Positions 55,172 to 63,146 of a DNA stretch of 64,000 bases are shown here, one piece after another. Every line of letters starts with the position of its first letter. Position 1 is the first letter of the stretch. The stretch is from Verrucomicrobiota bacterium (GTDB lineage Bacteria; Verrucomicrobiota; Verrucomicrobiia; Opitutales; Opitutaceae), in assembly GCA_016871755.1 (NCBI GenBank), contig VHCJ01000006.1, positions 62,001 to 126,000 on the forward strand, read 5' to 3'. Under the pieces are notes generated by a model. It was not told where the DNA came from. It did not search any database and was given only the letters and a program-made list of their open reading frames with translations. Position numbers and translations under genes: made by a program.

Positions 55172-56842
55172 TTACTTGCGCTGAGCCTCGTCGAGGATGT
55201 CGCCGAGGTTCATCATGTCGTTGCCCGAGCCCTGACGGTTGAGTGCGTCGTAGCTCGCCGTCTCGGCCGCCAGTTGGTCCGACGAGTAGTTCGCGGCCTT
55301 GATCGAGAGACCGAGACGACGCTCGTCGCGGTCGATCTTGATCACGCGGGCCGTGACGACCTGGTCGGGCTTGAGGACGTCCTTCACCTTGTCGATGCGG
55401 TCCTCGCTGATCTGCGAGATATGGACGAGGCCGTCGATGTTGTCCTTGAGCTCCACGAAGGCGCCGAAGGAGGTGATCTTGGTGACCTTGCCTTGGACGA
55501 CGTCGCCGATCTTGAAGAACGAGTCGATGTCGGTCCACGGATCGATCGCCAGCTGCTTCATGCCGAGGCTGATGCGCTGCTGCGACGGATCGACGTCGAG
55601 AACGATCGCGTCCACTTCGTCGCCCTTCTTGAGCACTTCGGTCGGGTGATTGACCTTGCGCGTCCACGACATGTCGGAGACGTGCACCATGCCGTCGATG
55701 CCTTCCTCGAGCTCGATGAAGGCGCCGTAGGTGGTCATGTTGCGGACCTTGCCGCGGACGCGGGCGCCGATCGGGTAATTGTGGCGAACCATGTCCCACG
55801 GATTCGGCTCCAGCTGGCGGAGGCCGAGTGAGATCTTCTGGTCATCCTTCTGGATGCCGAGGACCACCGCATCGAGCTCCTGACCGACCTTGAGCAGTTC
55901 GGACGGCTTGGTGATGCGCTTCGTCCAGGACAACTCGGTGATGTGGACGAGGCCTTCAACGCCGGGCTCGATCTCGATGAACGCACCGTACGGGACGAGG
56001 TTGACGACCTTGCCGTGGACCTTCGCGCCGACCGGGTACTTGTGCTCGATGTCGTCCCAGGGATTCTTCGTGGTCTGCTTGAGGCCGAGGGAAACACGTT
56101 CCTTCTCGCGGTTGACCTCGATGATCATGACCTGAACCTCTTCGCCCTGCTTCACCATCTCGGACGGGTGAGCGATGCGGCCCCAGCTCATGTCGGTGAT
56201 GTGCAGCAGGCCGTCCATGCCGTCGAGGTCGATGAACGCGCCGAAGTCGGTGATGTTCTTGACCACGCCCTTGCGGACCTGGCCCGGCTGGATCGAGTCC
56301 AGCAGGTTGCGACGCTTGCTCGTGCGCTGCTCTTCGATGAGTTCGCGGCGCGAGAGAACGATGTTCTTCCGGTCGAGGTTGATCTTGAGAACCTTGAAGT
56401 CGTAGGTCTGGCCGACGTACTGGTCGAGGTTCTTGGGGGGCTGGATGTCGATGTGCGACGCCGGCAGGAACGAGTCCACGCCGATGTTCACGATCAGGCC
56501 GCCCTTGACCTTGGCGCGGACACGGCCGGAAGCCACGGAGCCCTCAGGAAAGCGAGTGAGGATGTTGTCCCAGTTCTTCTTCTGCTCGGCCTTGTCGAAG
56601 GAAACGACCGGATTGCCGTTCTTGTCCTCGAGCTTCTCGAGGAGGACATCGATCGTCGAACCGATCTGGAGTTCGCCGAGATCGACGAATTCATTGGCGG
56701 GGATGACCGCCTCCGCCTTGGCGCCGATGTCGACGATGACGTCGTTCTGGCGGATTTCGGTGATGACGCCGGGAATGATGGCGCCTTCCTTGAGCAGCCC
56801 GAGCGAGGTCTGGGCCAACAGTTCTTCCATTACTGAACTCAT
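55172..56842 (-). CDS. rpsA: 30S ribosomal protein S1
   Basis: 556 residues with six S1 (OB-fold) repeats; repeats 3 to 6 are highly alike (GAFIDLDGMDGLLHITDMSW, GAFIEIEPGVEGLVHITELS, GAFIELEEGIDGMVHVSDMS, GAFVELKDNIDGLVHISQIS). S1 binds mRNA and unwinds leaders, helping initiation on messages with weak Shine-Dalgarno sites, fitting for a genome where most starts lack one. The ATG at 56842 (MSSVMEELL) is preferred; ATG 56830 is an alternative. A clear terminator follows. Divergent from the broken ppsA. Confidence 0.95.
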   Translation of the reverse strand: MSSVMEELLAQTSLGLLKEGAIIPGVITEIRQNDVIVDIGAKAEAVIPANEFVDLGELQIGSTIDVLLEKLEDKNGNPVVSFDKAEQKKNWDNILTRFPEGSVASGRVRAKVKGGLIVNIGVDSFLPASHIDIQPPKNLDQYVGQTYDFKVLKINLDRKNIVLSRRELIEEQRTSKRRNLLDSIQPGQVRKGVVKNITDFGAFIDLDGMDGLLHITDMSWGRIAHPSEMVKQGEEVQVMIIEVNREKERVSLGLKQTTKNPWDDIEHKYPVGAKVHGKVVNLVPYGAFIEIEPGVEGLVHITELSWTKRITKPSELLKVGQELDAVVLGIQKDDQKISLGLRQLEPNPWDMVRHNYPIGARVRGKVRNMTTYGAFIELEEGIDGMVHVSDMSWTRKVNHPTEVLKKGDEVDAIVLDVDPSQQRISLGMKQLAIDPWTDIDSFFKIGDVVQGKVTKITSFGAFVELKDNIDGLVHISQISEDRIDKVKDVLKPDQVVTARVIKIDRDERRLGLSIKAANYSSDQLAAETASYDALNRQGSGNDMMNLGDILDEAQRK

Positions 56843-57116
56843 GTGCAAAAACGACGGGGCGACGCGTGTTCCAAGACGTCGAACCATCGCGGGGTCCGTG
56901 AGGACCGTGGGTTGAAGGTTAGTGACTGACGGGCCAGCGGGAACGGTGCGGCGGACGCTGACCAGAACCAAACGATGCCGCGAAGGGTCAGAATCGCCCC
57001 GATCCGGCGGATGAAGCAAGCGGAATCGGCCCGCCAGCCAGTCCAGCCGCGTTCCCGCTCATTCCCCACAGACTCTCTTTCGTCAGGCCGCCCCCACCGG
57101 CTCACCAGGTGGTTTC

Positions 57117-57675
57117 ATGCAACGCACCATTCGGTGGTTCTCCGAGATCGGGCTAGCCGACCTCGCGCTCGTCGGCGGCAAGAACGCCTCGCTGGGCGAA
57201 ATGTACCGTGAGCTCACGGCCCAGGGAATCCGGGTCCCCAATGGGTTCGCCGATCACCTCGGACGGCTACCGGGCCTTCCTCGCCCAAGGCGACCTCGCC
57301 GTGCGCCTGCGCCGCGAACTCGAGGGGTTGGATAACCATGATATCGCAAACCTTCAGCAACGGGGTGTCGCCGTGCGGCGTGCGTTGTTGGAGACTCCCC
57401 TCCCCGACGACCTTGCCGCGGAAATTCTCGACGCGTACCGGGAACTCGGGGGGCAGCGCCCGGACCTCGCCGTGGCCGTCCGCAGCAGTGCCACGGCCGA
57501 GGACCTGCCGGAGGCCAGTTTCGCGGGCCAGCAGGAGTCCTTCCTGAACATCCGGGGTGAGGGCGCCCTGCTGGAGTCCAGCCGGCGCTGCTTCGCCTCC
57601 CTCTTCAAGGACCGCTCGATCTCTTACCGTGGATCCTTCAACCCCTCGTCGATGCGCCGGAACAGGACCTCGTAG
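57117..57675 (+). pseudogene. ppsA: Phosphoenolpyruvate synthase, 5' remnant with frameshift and truncation
   Basis: The start reads RWFSEIGLADLALVGGKNAS, the ATP-binding N-terminus of PEP synthase. At 57252 one extra base moves the frame after PNGFA; similarity then continues ITSDGYRAFLAQGD, VAVRSSATAEDLPEASFAGQ and SRRCFASLFKDRSISYR. Near 57640 all similarity stops and the frame ends soon after. Only about 175 of roughly 800 residues remain; the phosphohistidine and PEP-binding domains are missing. The next gene, on the opposite strand, starts within this end, so a deletion or rearrangement joined them. The product cannot be functional. Confidence 0.85.
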
Positions 57676-58097
57676 AGCGGGCTGTCCTTGAGTCCGTTCT
57701 CGGTGGCGTGACCCGGGCCGCGGTCAAAGGTGTCCTCGAGGACCTCGGTGAACAGCGCGCGCACGCGGGCTTCGTCGCCGTAGGGGGAAATCTCGAGTTG
57801 CAGGCGGATCTGCCGGCTGGCGGCGAGGTCCTGGCCCGTCTGCAGTCCGCCAAAGGCCTCGATCTTGCCCTGCGCCGTGCCGGCGCGGTCGATGCGGAAG
57901 CCCATCGCGATGACCGCCCGCCGCGCGGCCTCAAAGGTAGCCCGGGCATCGCCCGTGAACGCGCGCTCGCGGTACTGGGGGCCGGCAAACTTCTCGCGCA
58001 CGCCCTCGCGGATGTCGGAGCGCACCGACTCGCAGCCCGGGGAAACGAGAAGCGAGGCACCAGCGACACAGAGGGAAAGAAAGGCGCGAAAGGTCAT
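57624..58097 (-). CDS. Small putative lipoprotein of unknown function
   Basis: 157 residues. The N-terminus MTFRAFLSLCVAGASLLVSP ends at Gly-Cys, a plausible lipobox (Cys about residue 22). The mature part contains GDARATFEAARRAVIAMGFR, RQIRLQLEISPYGDEARVRA and LKDSPLYEVLFRRIDEGL, a compact alpha/beta pattern resembling small outer-membrane-anchored proteins; no family is assigned. ATG 58097 overlaps the agmatine deiminase stop (ATGA), so it is co-translated with polyamine genes, though the role is unknown. Its 3' end overlaps the ppsA remnant. Confidence 0.7.
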   Translation of the reverse strand: MTFRAFLSLCVAGASLLVSPGCESVRSDIREGVREKFAGPQYRERAFTGDARATFEAARRAVIAMGFRIDRAGTAQGKIEAFGGLQTGQDLAASRQIRLQLEISPYGDEARVRALFTEVLEDTFDRGPGHATENGLKDSPLYEVLFRRIDEGLKDPR

Positions 58098-59167
58098 GCG
58101 GGCTGTTGCTGGGAGATGCAGTGGAGCGTACCGAGTCCCCAGACAAGGTCGAGGCAATCGATCGGAATGACCTCGCGCCCGGGGAAGCAGGACGCGAGCA
58201 CCTCGGCGGCCTCGCGATCGCGGCGGGGCTGGCGGAACGCCGGCATGAGCACGGCACCGTTGATCACGAGGAAGTTCGCGTAGCTGGCGGGCAGGCGCTG
58301 GCCGTCGCAGTACGCAGGCCGTGGCATCGGTAGTTCGACGATCCGGAACTTCCGGCCCGCCGGCGTGCGCAGGCTCCGCAGGCGCTCGAGGTTTTCACGC
58401 AGGATGGGGTGATTCGGGTCACGCGGGTTCGACTCCACCGCGGTCACAATGCCGTCGGACCGATAAAACCGACTCAGGTCGTCCACGTGCCCATCCGTAT
58501 CGTCACCGAGGATGCCGTCCCCGAGCCAGAGGATCGTGTGCACCCCGAGGTAATCCCGCAGCGCCTGTTCGATCTCGGCACGGGAGAGCGACGGGTTGCG
58601 GTTGGGATTCAGGAGGCAGGCCTCGGTGGTGAGCAGCAACCCCTCGCCATTGACGTCGATGGAGCCGCCCTCGAGGACCATGTTTTTCTCGAAGCGCCGC
58701 AGCCCGAGGGCGCGACCGATCCGCGGCGGGATGAGGTTGTCGAGGCGGAAGGGGGGATACTTGCCGCCCCACGCGTTGTATTTCCAGTCGGTGAGTGCCA
58801 CCTCGCCGGTCCGGTCGTTGCGCACGAAGATCGGCCCGTGATCGCGGCACCACGCATCGTCGGTCGGGTGCGGAAAGAAGCGGACGCGCTCCATCACCGC
58901 CCCGGCCCGCTGCACGAGGGCGCGGGCGCGCGGGATCAGCGCCGGAGCGGCGTTGATCCTCACCTCCTCATGCCGCGAGATGACCGCCGCGATCTCGGCG
59001 AACTTCGCCGGGATCGGACGGAACTTGCCGGGCCATGACGCCCGCTTGTGCGGCCACGACAACCACACCGCCACCTGCGGCTCCCACTCCGCAGGCATGC
59101 GGAACCCCAAGCTCGCGGGCGCGGGCGACGACGGTTCCTCTGACCTCTTCGAACGAACGGCGGGCAT
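58094..59167 (-). CDS. aguA: Agmatine deiminase
   Basis: 357 residues of the PPAD family. DAWCRDHGPIFV and TDWKYNAWGGKYPPF bind substrate; VLEGGSIDVNGEGLLLTT, GDDTDGHVDDLSRF with the catalytic His/Asp, and the C-terminal GLGTLHCISQQ with the nucleophilic Cys are all present. It converts agmatine to N-carbamoylputrescine (EC 3.5.3.12). The partner amidase gene lies 14 bp upstream on the same strand, completing the route to putrescine. Confidence 0.94.
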   Translation of the reverse strand: MPAVRSKRSEEPSSPAPASLGFRMPAEWEPQVAVWLSWPHKRASWPGKFRPIPAKFAEIAAVISRHEEVRINAAPALIPRARALVQRAGAVMERVRFFPHPTDDAWCRDHGPIFVRNDRTGEVALTDWKYNAWGGKYPPFRLDNLIPPRIGRALGLRRFEKNMVLEGGSIDVNGEGLLLTTEACLLNPNRNPSLSRAEIEQALRDYLGVHTILWLGDGILGDDTDGHVDDLSRFYRSDGIVTAVESNPRDPNHPILRENLERLRSLRTPAGRKFRIVELPMPRPAYCDGQRLPASYANFLVINGAVLMPAFRQPRRDREAAEVLASCFPGREVIPIDCLDLVWGLGTLHCISQQQPA

Positions 59168-59181
59168 GGAGCAGCGCGAAC

Positions 59182-60060
59182 CTAGTCGATGAAACGCCGC
59201 GTCAGGTCACCGTACGCATCGATCCGCCGATCCCGCAGGAACGGCCAGTGGGTGCGGGTGACATCGACCTTTCCGAGATCGACGTCGACGAGAAGGATCT
59301 CCTCCTGATCGACTGAAGCCTTGGCGAGGATCTGCCCGCTGGTGCCGGCGACGAAGCTCTGGCCCCAGAATTCCAAACCGTCGCCGCCGACCGGCGTCTC
59401 GTGGCCGATCCGGTTGACCGCGGCCACGAAGCAGCCGTTCGCCACCGCATGGCCGCGCTGGATGGTCTCCCACGCCCCGTGCTGGTTCGTGCCGTACTCG
59501 GCCTTCTCGCCGGGATGCCAGCCGATCGCCGTCGGGTAGAAGAGGATCTCCGCCCCCTGCAGCGCCGTCAGCCGGGCGGCCTCCGGGTACCACTGATCCC
59601 AGCAGATCAACACCCCGATCCGTCCGTAGCGCGTCGTCCACGCCCGGAAACCGGTGTCGCCCGACGTGAAGTAGAACTTCTCGTAGAACAGGGGATCGTC
59701 CGGGATGTGCATCTTGCGGTACACGCCCAGCAGCGAGCCATCCGCATCGATGATCACCGCGGTGTTGTGGTAAAGACCCGACGCGCGCTTCTCGAAGAGC
59801 GAGGCGACCACCACGACGGAGTGCTTGCGCGCGAGCTTCTGGAACGCCGCCGTGCTCGGGCCGGGAATCGACTCCGCCAGCGCAAAGTTCGCATGGTCCT
59901 CGTTCTGGCAGAAGTACTGCGAACGGAAGAGTTCCTGCGTGCAGATGATCTTGGCACCCTGCTTCGCCGCCTTTTCCGCGAGCGCGAGGGTCTTCTTCAG
60001 GTTGCCCGCCGGGGCGGCGGAGCACGCGTGCTGGAGGAGTCCGAGCTTGACCGTGGCCAT
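59182..60060 (-). CDS. aguB: N-carbamoylputrescine amidase
   Basis: 292 residues of the nitrilase superfamily. The Glu-Lys-Cys triad is visible: Glu in CTQELFRSQYFC, Lys in GVYRKMHIPDDPLFYEKFYF, and Cys in GVLICWDQWYPEAARL. It hydrolyses N-carbamoylputrescine to putrescine, CO2 and ammonia (EC 3.5.1.53). First gene of the aguB-aguA-lipoprotein operon; hisG lies 25 bp upstream on the same strand and may be co-transcribed. Confidence 0.94.
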   Translation of the reverse strand: MATVKLGLLQHACSAAPAGNLKKTLALAEKAAKQGAKIICTQELFRSQYFCQNEDHANFALAESIPGPSTAAFQKLARKHSVVVVASLFEKRASGLYHNTAVIIDADGSLLGVYRKMHIPDDPLFYEKFYFTSGDTGFRAWTTRYGRIGVLICWDQWYPEAARLTALQGAEILFYPTAIGWHPGEKAEYGTNQHGAWETIQRGHAVANGCFVAAVNRIGHETPVGGDGLEFWGQSFVAGTSGQILAKASVDQEEILLVDVDLGKVDVTRTHWPFLRDRRIDAYGDLTRRFID

Positions 60061-60085
60061 GAGAGGGAGAGAGGGGGGCGGCGCG

Positions 60086-60946
60086 TCAGTAGACGACCTT
60101 GTTGAGCGGATACTCGACGATGCCTTCCGCGCCGAGCGCCTTCAGTTCCGGGATGATTTCCCGCACCACGCTCTCGTCGATGATCGTCTCCAACGCCACC
60201 CAGTCGGGGTTGCTCAGCGGCGAGACAGTGGGGTTGCGCAGCGCCGGAATCGTCTTCGTGATCCCCTCCAAGGCGCCGCGCGGGGCGTTCATCTTCAGGC
60301 CCACCTTCGAACCGGCCTCCAGGGCCCCCCGGAGCAACAGCGCGATCGTCTCGATCTTGCGCCGCTTCGCCGGGTTCTCCCAGCTGCGCCGGTTGGCGAT
60401 GAACTTCGTGTTGGTCTCCAGGAGCGTCGAGACGACCCGCAGCTTGTTCGCCCGCAGCGACGAACCAGTCTCCGTGATGTCCACGATCGCATCGACCAGG
60501 TCAGGCACCTTCACCTCCGTGGCACCCCACGAAAACTCCACCTCCACCGGAATCCCCAGGGACGCAAAGTAGCGCTTGACGGTGTTGATCATTTCCGTGG
60601 CCACCCGCTTGCCCGCCAAATCCTGCGGCGTGCGCACCGGCGAATCCTCCGGCACCGCCAGCACCCAGCGCGATTTGCGCACCGAGGCGCGGCTGTACAC
60701 GAGGTCGCACACCTCCACCACGTCCGATCCATTTTCCTGAATCCAGTCATGGCCGGTCAGGCCGCAATCGAAGAAGCCGTGCTCCACGTAACGACTGACC
60801 TCCTGGGCGCGGACGAAACGCCCGTCGAGTTCCGGGTCGTCGATGGCCGGCTTGTAGGAACGCGAGCTGGTCGTGATCTTCCAGCCCGCCTTCGCAAAGA
60901 GGGTCTTGGTGGATTCCTCGAGACTGCCTTTCGGCAGACCGAGCAT
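60086..60946 (-). CDS. hisG: ATP phosphoribosyltransferase, long form
   Basis: 286 residues. [17 protein letters not shown] is the HisG start, with [28 protein letters not shown] and [17 protein letters not shown] (the phosphate-binding loop). The length and C-terminal domain ([21 protein letters not shown]) indicate the self-contained long form with the His-binding ACT-like domain. It performs the first step of histidine synthesis (EC 2.4.2.17). ATG 60946 is the start; upstream in-frame codons lack similarity. No other his gene is nearby. Confidence 0.94.
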   Translation of the reverse strand: MLGLPKGSLEESTKTLFAKAGWKITTSSRSYKPAIDDPELDGRFVRAQEVSRYVEHGFFDCGLTGHDWIQENGSDVVEVCDLVYSRASVRKSRWVLAVPEDSPVRTPQDLAGKRVATEMINTVKRYFASLGIPVEVEFSWGATEVKVPDLVDAIVDITETGSSLRANKLRVVSTLLETNTKFIANRRSWENPAKRRKIETIALLLRGALEAGSKVGLKMNAPRGALEGITKTIPALRNPTVSPLSNPDWVALETIIDESVVREIIPELKALGAEGIVEYPLNKVVY

Positions 60947-61152
60947 CAGAAGTGGCGCAGGGGCGGACACCCGGCCAGAGCATGGTCCGCCTCCAGACCT
61001 CGCAAGTCTATTTCCACGCCGCTCTCGCAGCGCGACTCGGTCTTTCTGGCGGCTTCGGCCCTGAACGACGGAGAAACTAATTGTAAAATCACGGGCTTTC
61101 GCCACGCTGCCGCTGAACTCGGCGACTCCCTCCCGGACCCGCCTCCTCGGTC

Positions 61153-61914
61153 ATGCGCACGGCACCCAAACACCTCATCCTCGTGGTCGAAGACGAAGAG
61201 GAGCTCGCCAAGCTGGTCTGCCTCCACCTGGAACAGGCCGGAATGCAGACGCAGGTCTGCAACCGCGCCCAGCATGCTCTCCGGTTCCTGACCCGGAACT
61301 TCGCGAACCTGATGCTTCTGGACGTCAATCTCCCCGACCAGTCCGGTTTTTCCCTGCTGGAGGAGTTGAAGTCCAAGGACATCACCATCCCGACCATCTT
61401 CGTTACCGGCAATTCCGGCGAGGTCAGCAAGGTGAAGGGACTCGAGCTTGGCGGTGATGACTACGTGACCAAGCCGTTCGGCTACGCCGAACTGGTCGCC
61501 CGCATCCGCGCCGTGCTGCGCCGCGCCGAGTCCAAGGCCGACCTCAACGTCACCAAGAACGTCCGGGTGTCCGACGAGCCATTCGAATTTGTCGGCGCGC
61601 GGATCTCGCCCATCCGGCTGGAAATCACCTTCCCCGACGGCGCCACCCGCAAGCTCGGGCGGAAGGAACTGGGAATCCTCGCCTACCTCGCCGACCACCG
61701 CGGCGTCGTCATCCCGCGCAAGGCGCTCATCCACTCCGTCTGGGGCATCCACGCCGACGTCCGCAGCCGCTCGCTCGATCAATACATCGTGAAGGTGCGC
61801 GAACTGTTCCAGGACCACGGGATCAAGCTCGACTGCTTCCGCACCGTCCACGGGGTGGGCTACATGTTCGATCCCGAGGGCGTCGCCTCCCCTCCCGCCA
61901 GCCCCGGGGCCTGA
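61153..61914 (+). CDS. OmpR/PhoB-type response regulator
   Basis: 253 residues. The receiver domain has VVEDEEELAKL (acidic pocket), LMLLDVNLPDQSG with the phospho-acceptor Asp, FVTGNSG and the conserved Lys in DYVTKPFGYAELVARI. The C-terminal winged helix reads LGRKELGILAYLADHRGVVI, SRSLDQYIVKVRELF and FRTVHGVGYMF. No sensor kinase gene adjoins, so its partner is encoded elsewhere. Divergent from hisG. Confidence 0.93.
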   Translation: MRTAPKHLILVVEDEEELAKLVCLHLEQAGMQTQVCNRAQHALRFLTRNFANLMLLDVNLPDQSGFSLLEELKSKDITIPTIFVTGNSGEVSKVKGLELGGDDYVTKPFGYAELVARIRAVLRRAESKADLNVTKNVRVSDEPFEFVGARISPIRLEITFPDGATRKLGRKELGILAYLADHRGVVIPRKALIHSVWGIHADVRSRSLDQYIVKVRELFQDHGIKLDCFRTVHGVGYMFDPEGVASPPASPGA

Positions 61915-62002
61915 CCGCACCCAAGGCGCGCTAAGGGAAAGTCCCTCGGCGCGACGACCTCCCTCCGGCCGCGGCGGGGCAAGGCAGCGACGAGTCGCCC
62001 GC

Positions 62003-62884
62003 CTAGAAGAGTTCGGGTTGCTCGTAGCGTCGCCGCGCGTCGGCCAGGGAGGTGCGCATTTCGAGTTCCTCCAGAAGGGCGTAGAGATCCGCCAGCTGCG
62101 GCCTACCTGCCTCGGGCGGAACCACCGGCAGGGCGAGGTTCAGGGTGGTAAGCCGGCGATTGCGTCGGAGCAGTTCCCCCGACGACGCCACCACCTCGCG
62201 AAAACGCGCGGGTTCCAAGTCAGCGGCATGCTGGATCACGCCCTCCAGGCTGCCGTGCGCCTGCAGCCACTTCGCCGCCGTCTTCGGTCCGACTCCTTCA
62301 ATGCCCCGGATGTTGTCCGACGTGTCCCCGACCAGCGCCAGGTAGTCCGCAATCTGCGACGGCGGCACCCCGAACTTCTCCCGCACGCCCGCCGCGTCGA
62401 GCGCGCGCCAGCCCAGCTTCGGATTCGCCGTGGGGGGCGGCAGCAGCACCGAGACGTGCTCGCCGATGATCTGCGCGAAGTCCTTGTCCGAACTCACCAC
62501 CAACGCATCGTGTCCGGCCCGTGCCAGCGACACGGCCTGCGCCGCCAGCAGGTCGTCACTCTCGACCCCCTCCTGCTCGACCATCACGAGGCCCATCGCC
62601 CGGGTCAGGCGCTTCACGTAGGGAAGCTGCTTCTCCAGCGCCTCCGCCATTTCCTCGCGGTGCGCCTTGTACTCTGGATGCAGGGCAAGGCGATCCTGCG
62701 AACCGCCGAGATCAAAGAAGACGTAGGTGCCCGCCGGCTTCTCCTGGTCCTCCAGCTTCCAGATCGACTTCACCCAACCGTGCAGCGCGTTGGTGGGAAA
62801 TCCGTCCGCACGCGTGAGCTCCGGAATCGCGAAGAAGCAGCGGTACGCGAGGTTGAATCCGTCAATCAGCAGCCACTTGGCCAT
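62003..62884 (-). CDS. 5'-3' exonuclease (flap endonuclease, Pol I N-domain type)
   Basis: 293 residues. PIN-like nuclease acidic motifs are LLIDGFNLAYR, EQEGVESDDLLAA and VSSDKDFAQI; a helix-hairpin-helix follows in DYLALVGDTSDNIRGIEGVG. This matches stand-alone 5' nucleases such as ExoIX or the N-domain of DNA polymerase I, which remove RNA primers and flaps. It is a free-standing gene; whether a Pol I lacking this domain exists elsewhere is unknown. Confidence 0.92.
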   Translation of the reverse strand: MAKWLLIDGFNLAYRCFFAIPELTRADGFPTNALHGWVKSIWKLEDQEKPAGTYVFFDLGGSQDRLALHPEYKAHREEMAEALEKQLPYVKRLTRAMGLVMVEQEGVESDDLLAAQAVSLARAGHDALVVSSDKDFAQIIGEHVSVLLPPPTANPKLGWRALDAAGVREKFGVPPSQIADYLALVGDTSDNIRGIEGVGPKTAAKWLQAHGSLEGVIQHAADLEPARFREVVASSGELLRRNRRLTTLNLALPVVPPEAGRPQLADLYALLEELEMRTSLADARRRYEQPELF

Positions 62885-63146
62885 CGGTGAACGCTGAGAG
62901 AGGCGACGCCGCCACGCCAGCGCAGAATCGTCGGCACCGCGCGCGGTCCCACGCCGCCGCGCCCGCCGCTGCGGTCAATGCACGAACTGCTGCCCGTTCG
63001 CGGCTGACTGCGTCGCGCCCACGCCGTCCCGCCGGTCGCGGCGATCAACGCACCTCTTCGCGGCCCGAGAGCGACCGAGGGGGCAAGCGGCGGCCGGGAC
63101 GTGAACCAGCGCGTCAAACAGGGAGGGACCTCTCGCCACAGAAGGA

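Noticed and set aside
62885-63146. Imperfect repeats in the gap between the exonuclease and secretin genes
   Set aside because: Similar GC-rich words occur, but they are short and degenerate and do not exceed what such base composition gives; nothing else is seen in these 262 bp.
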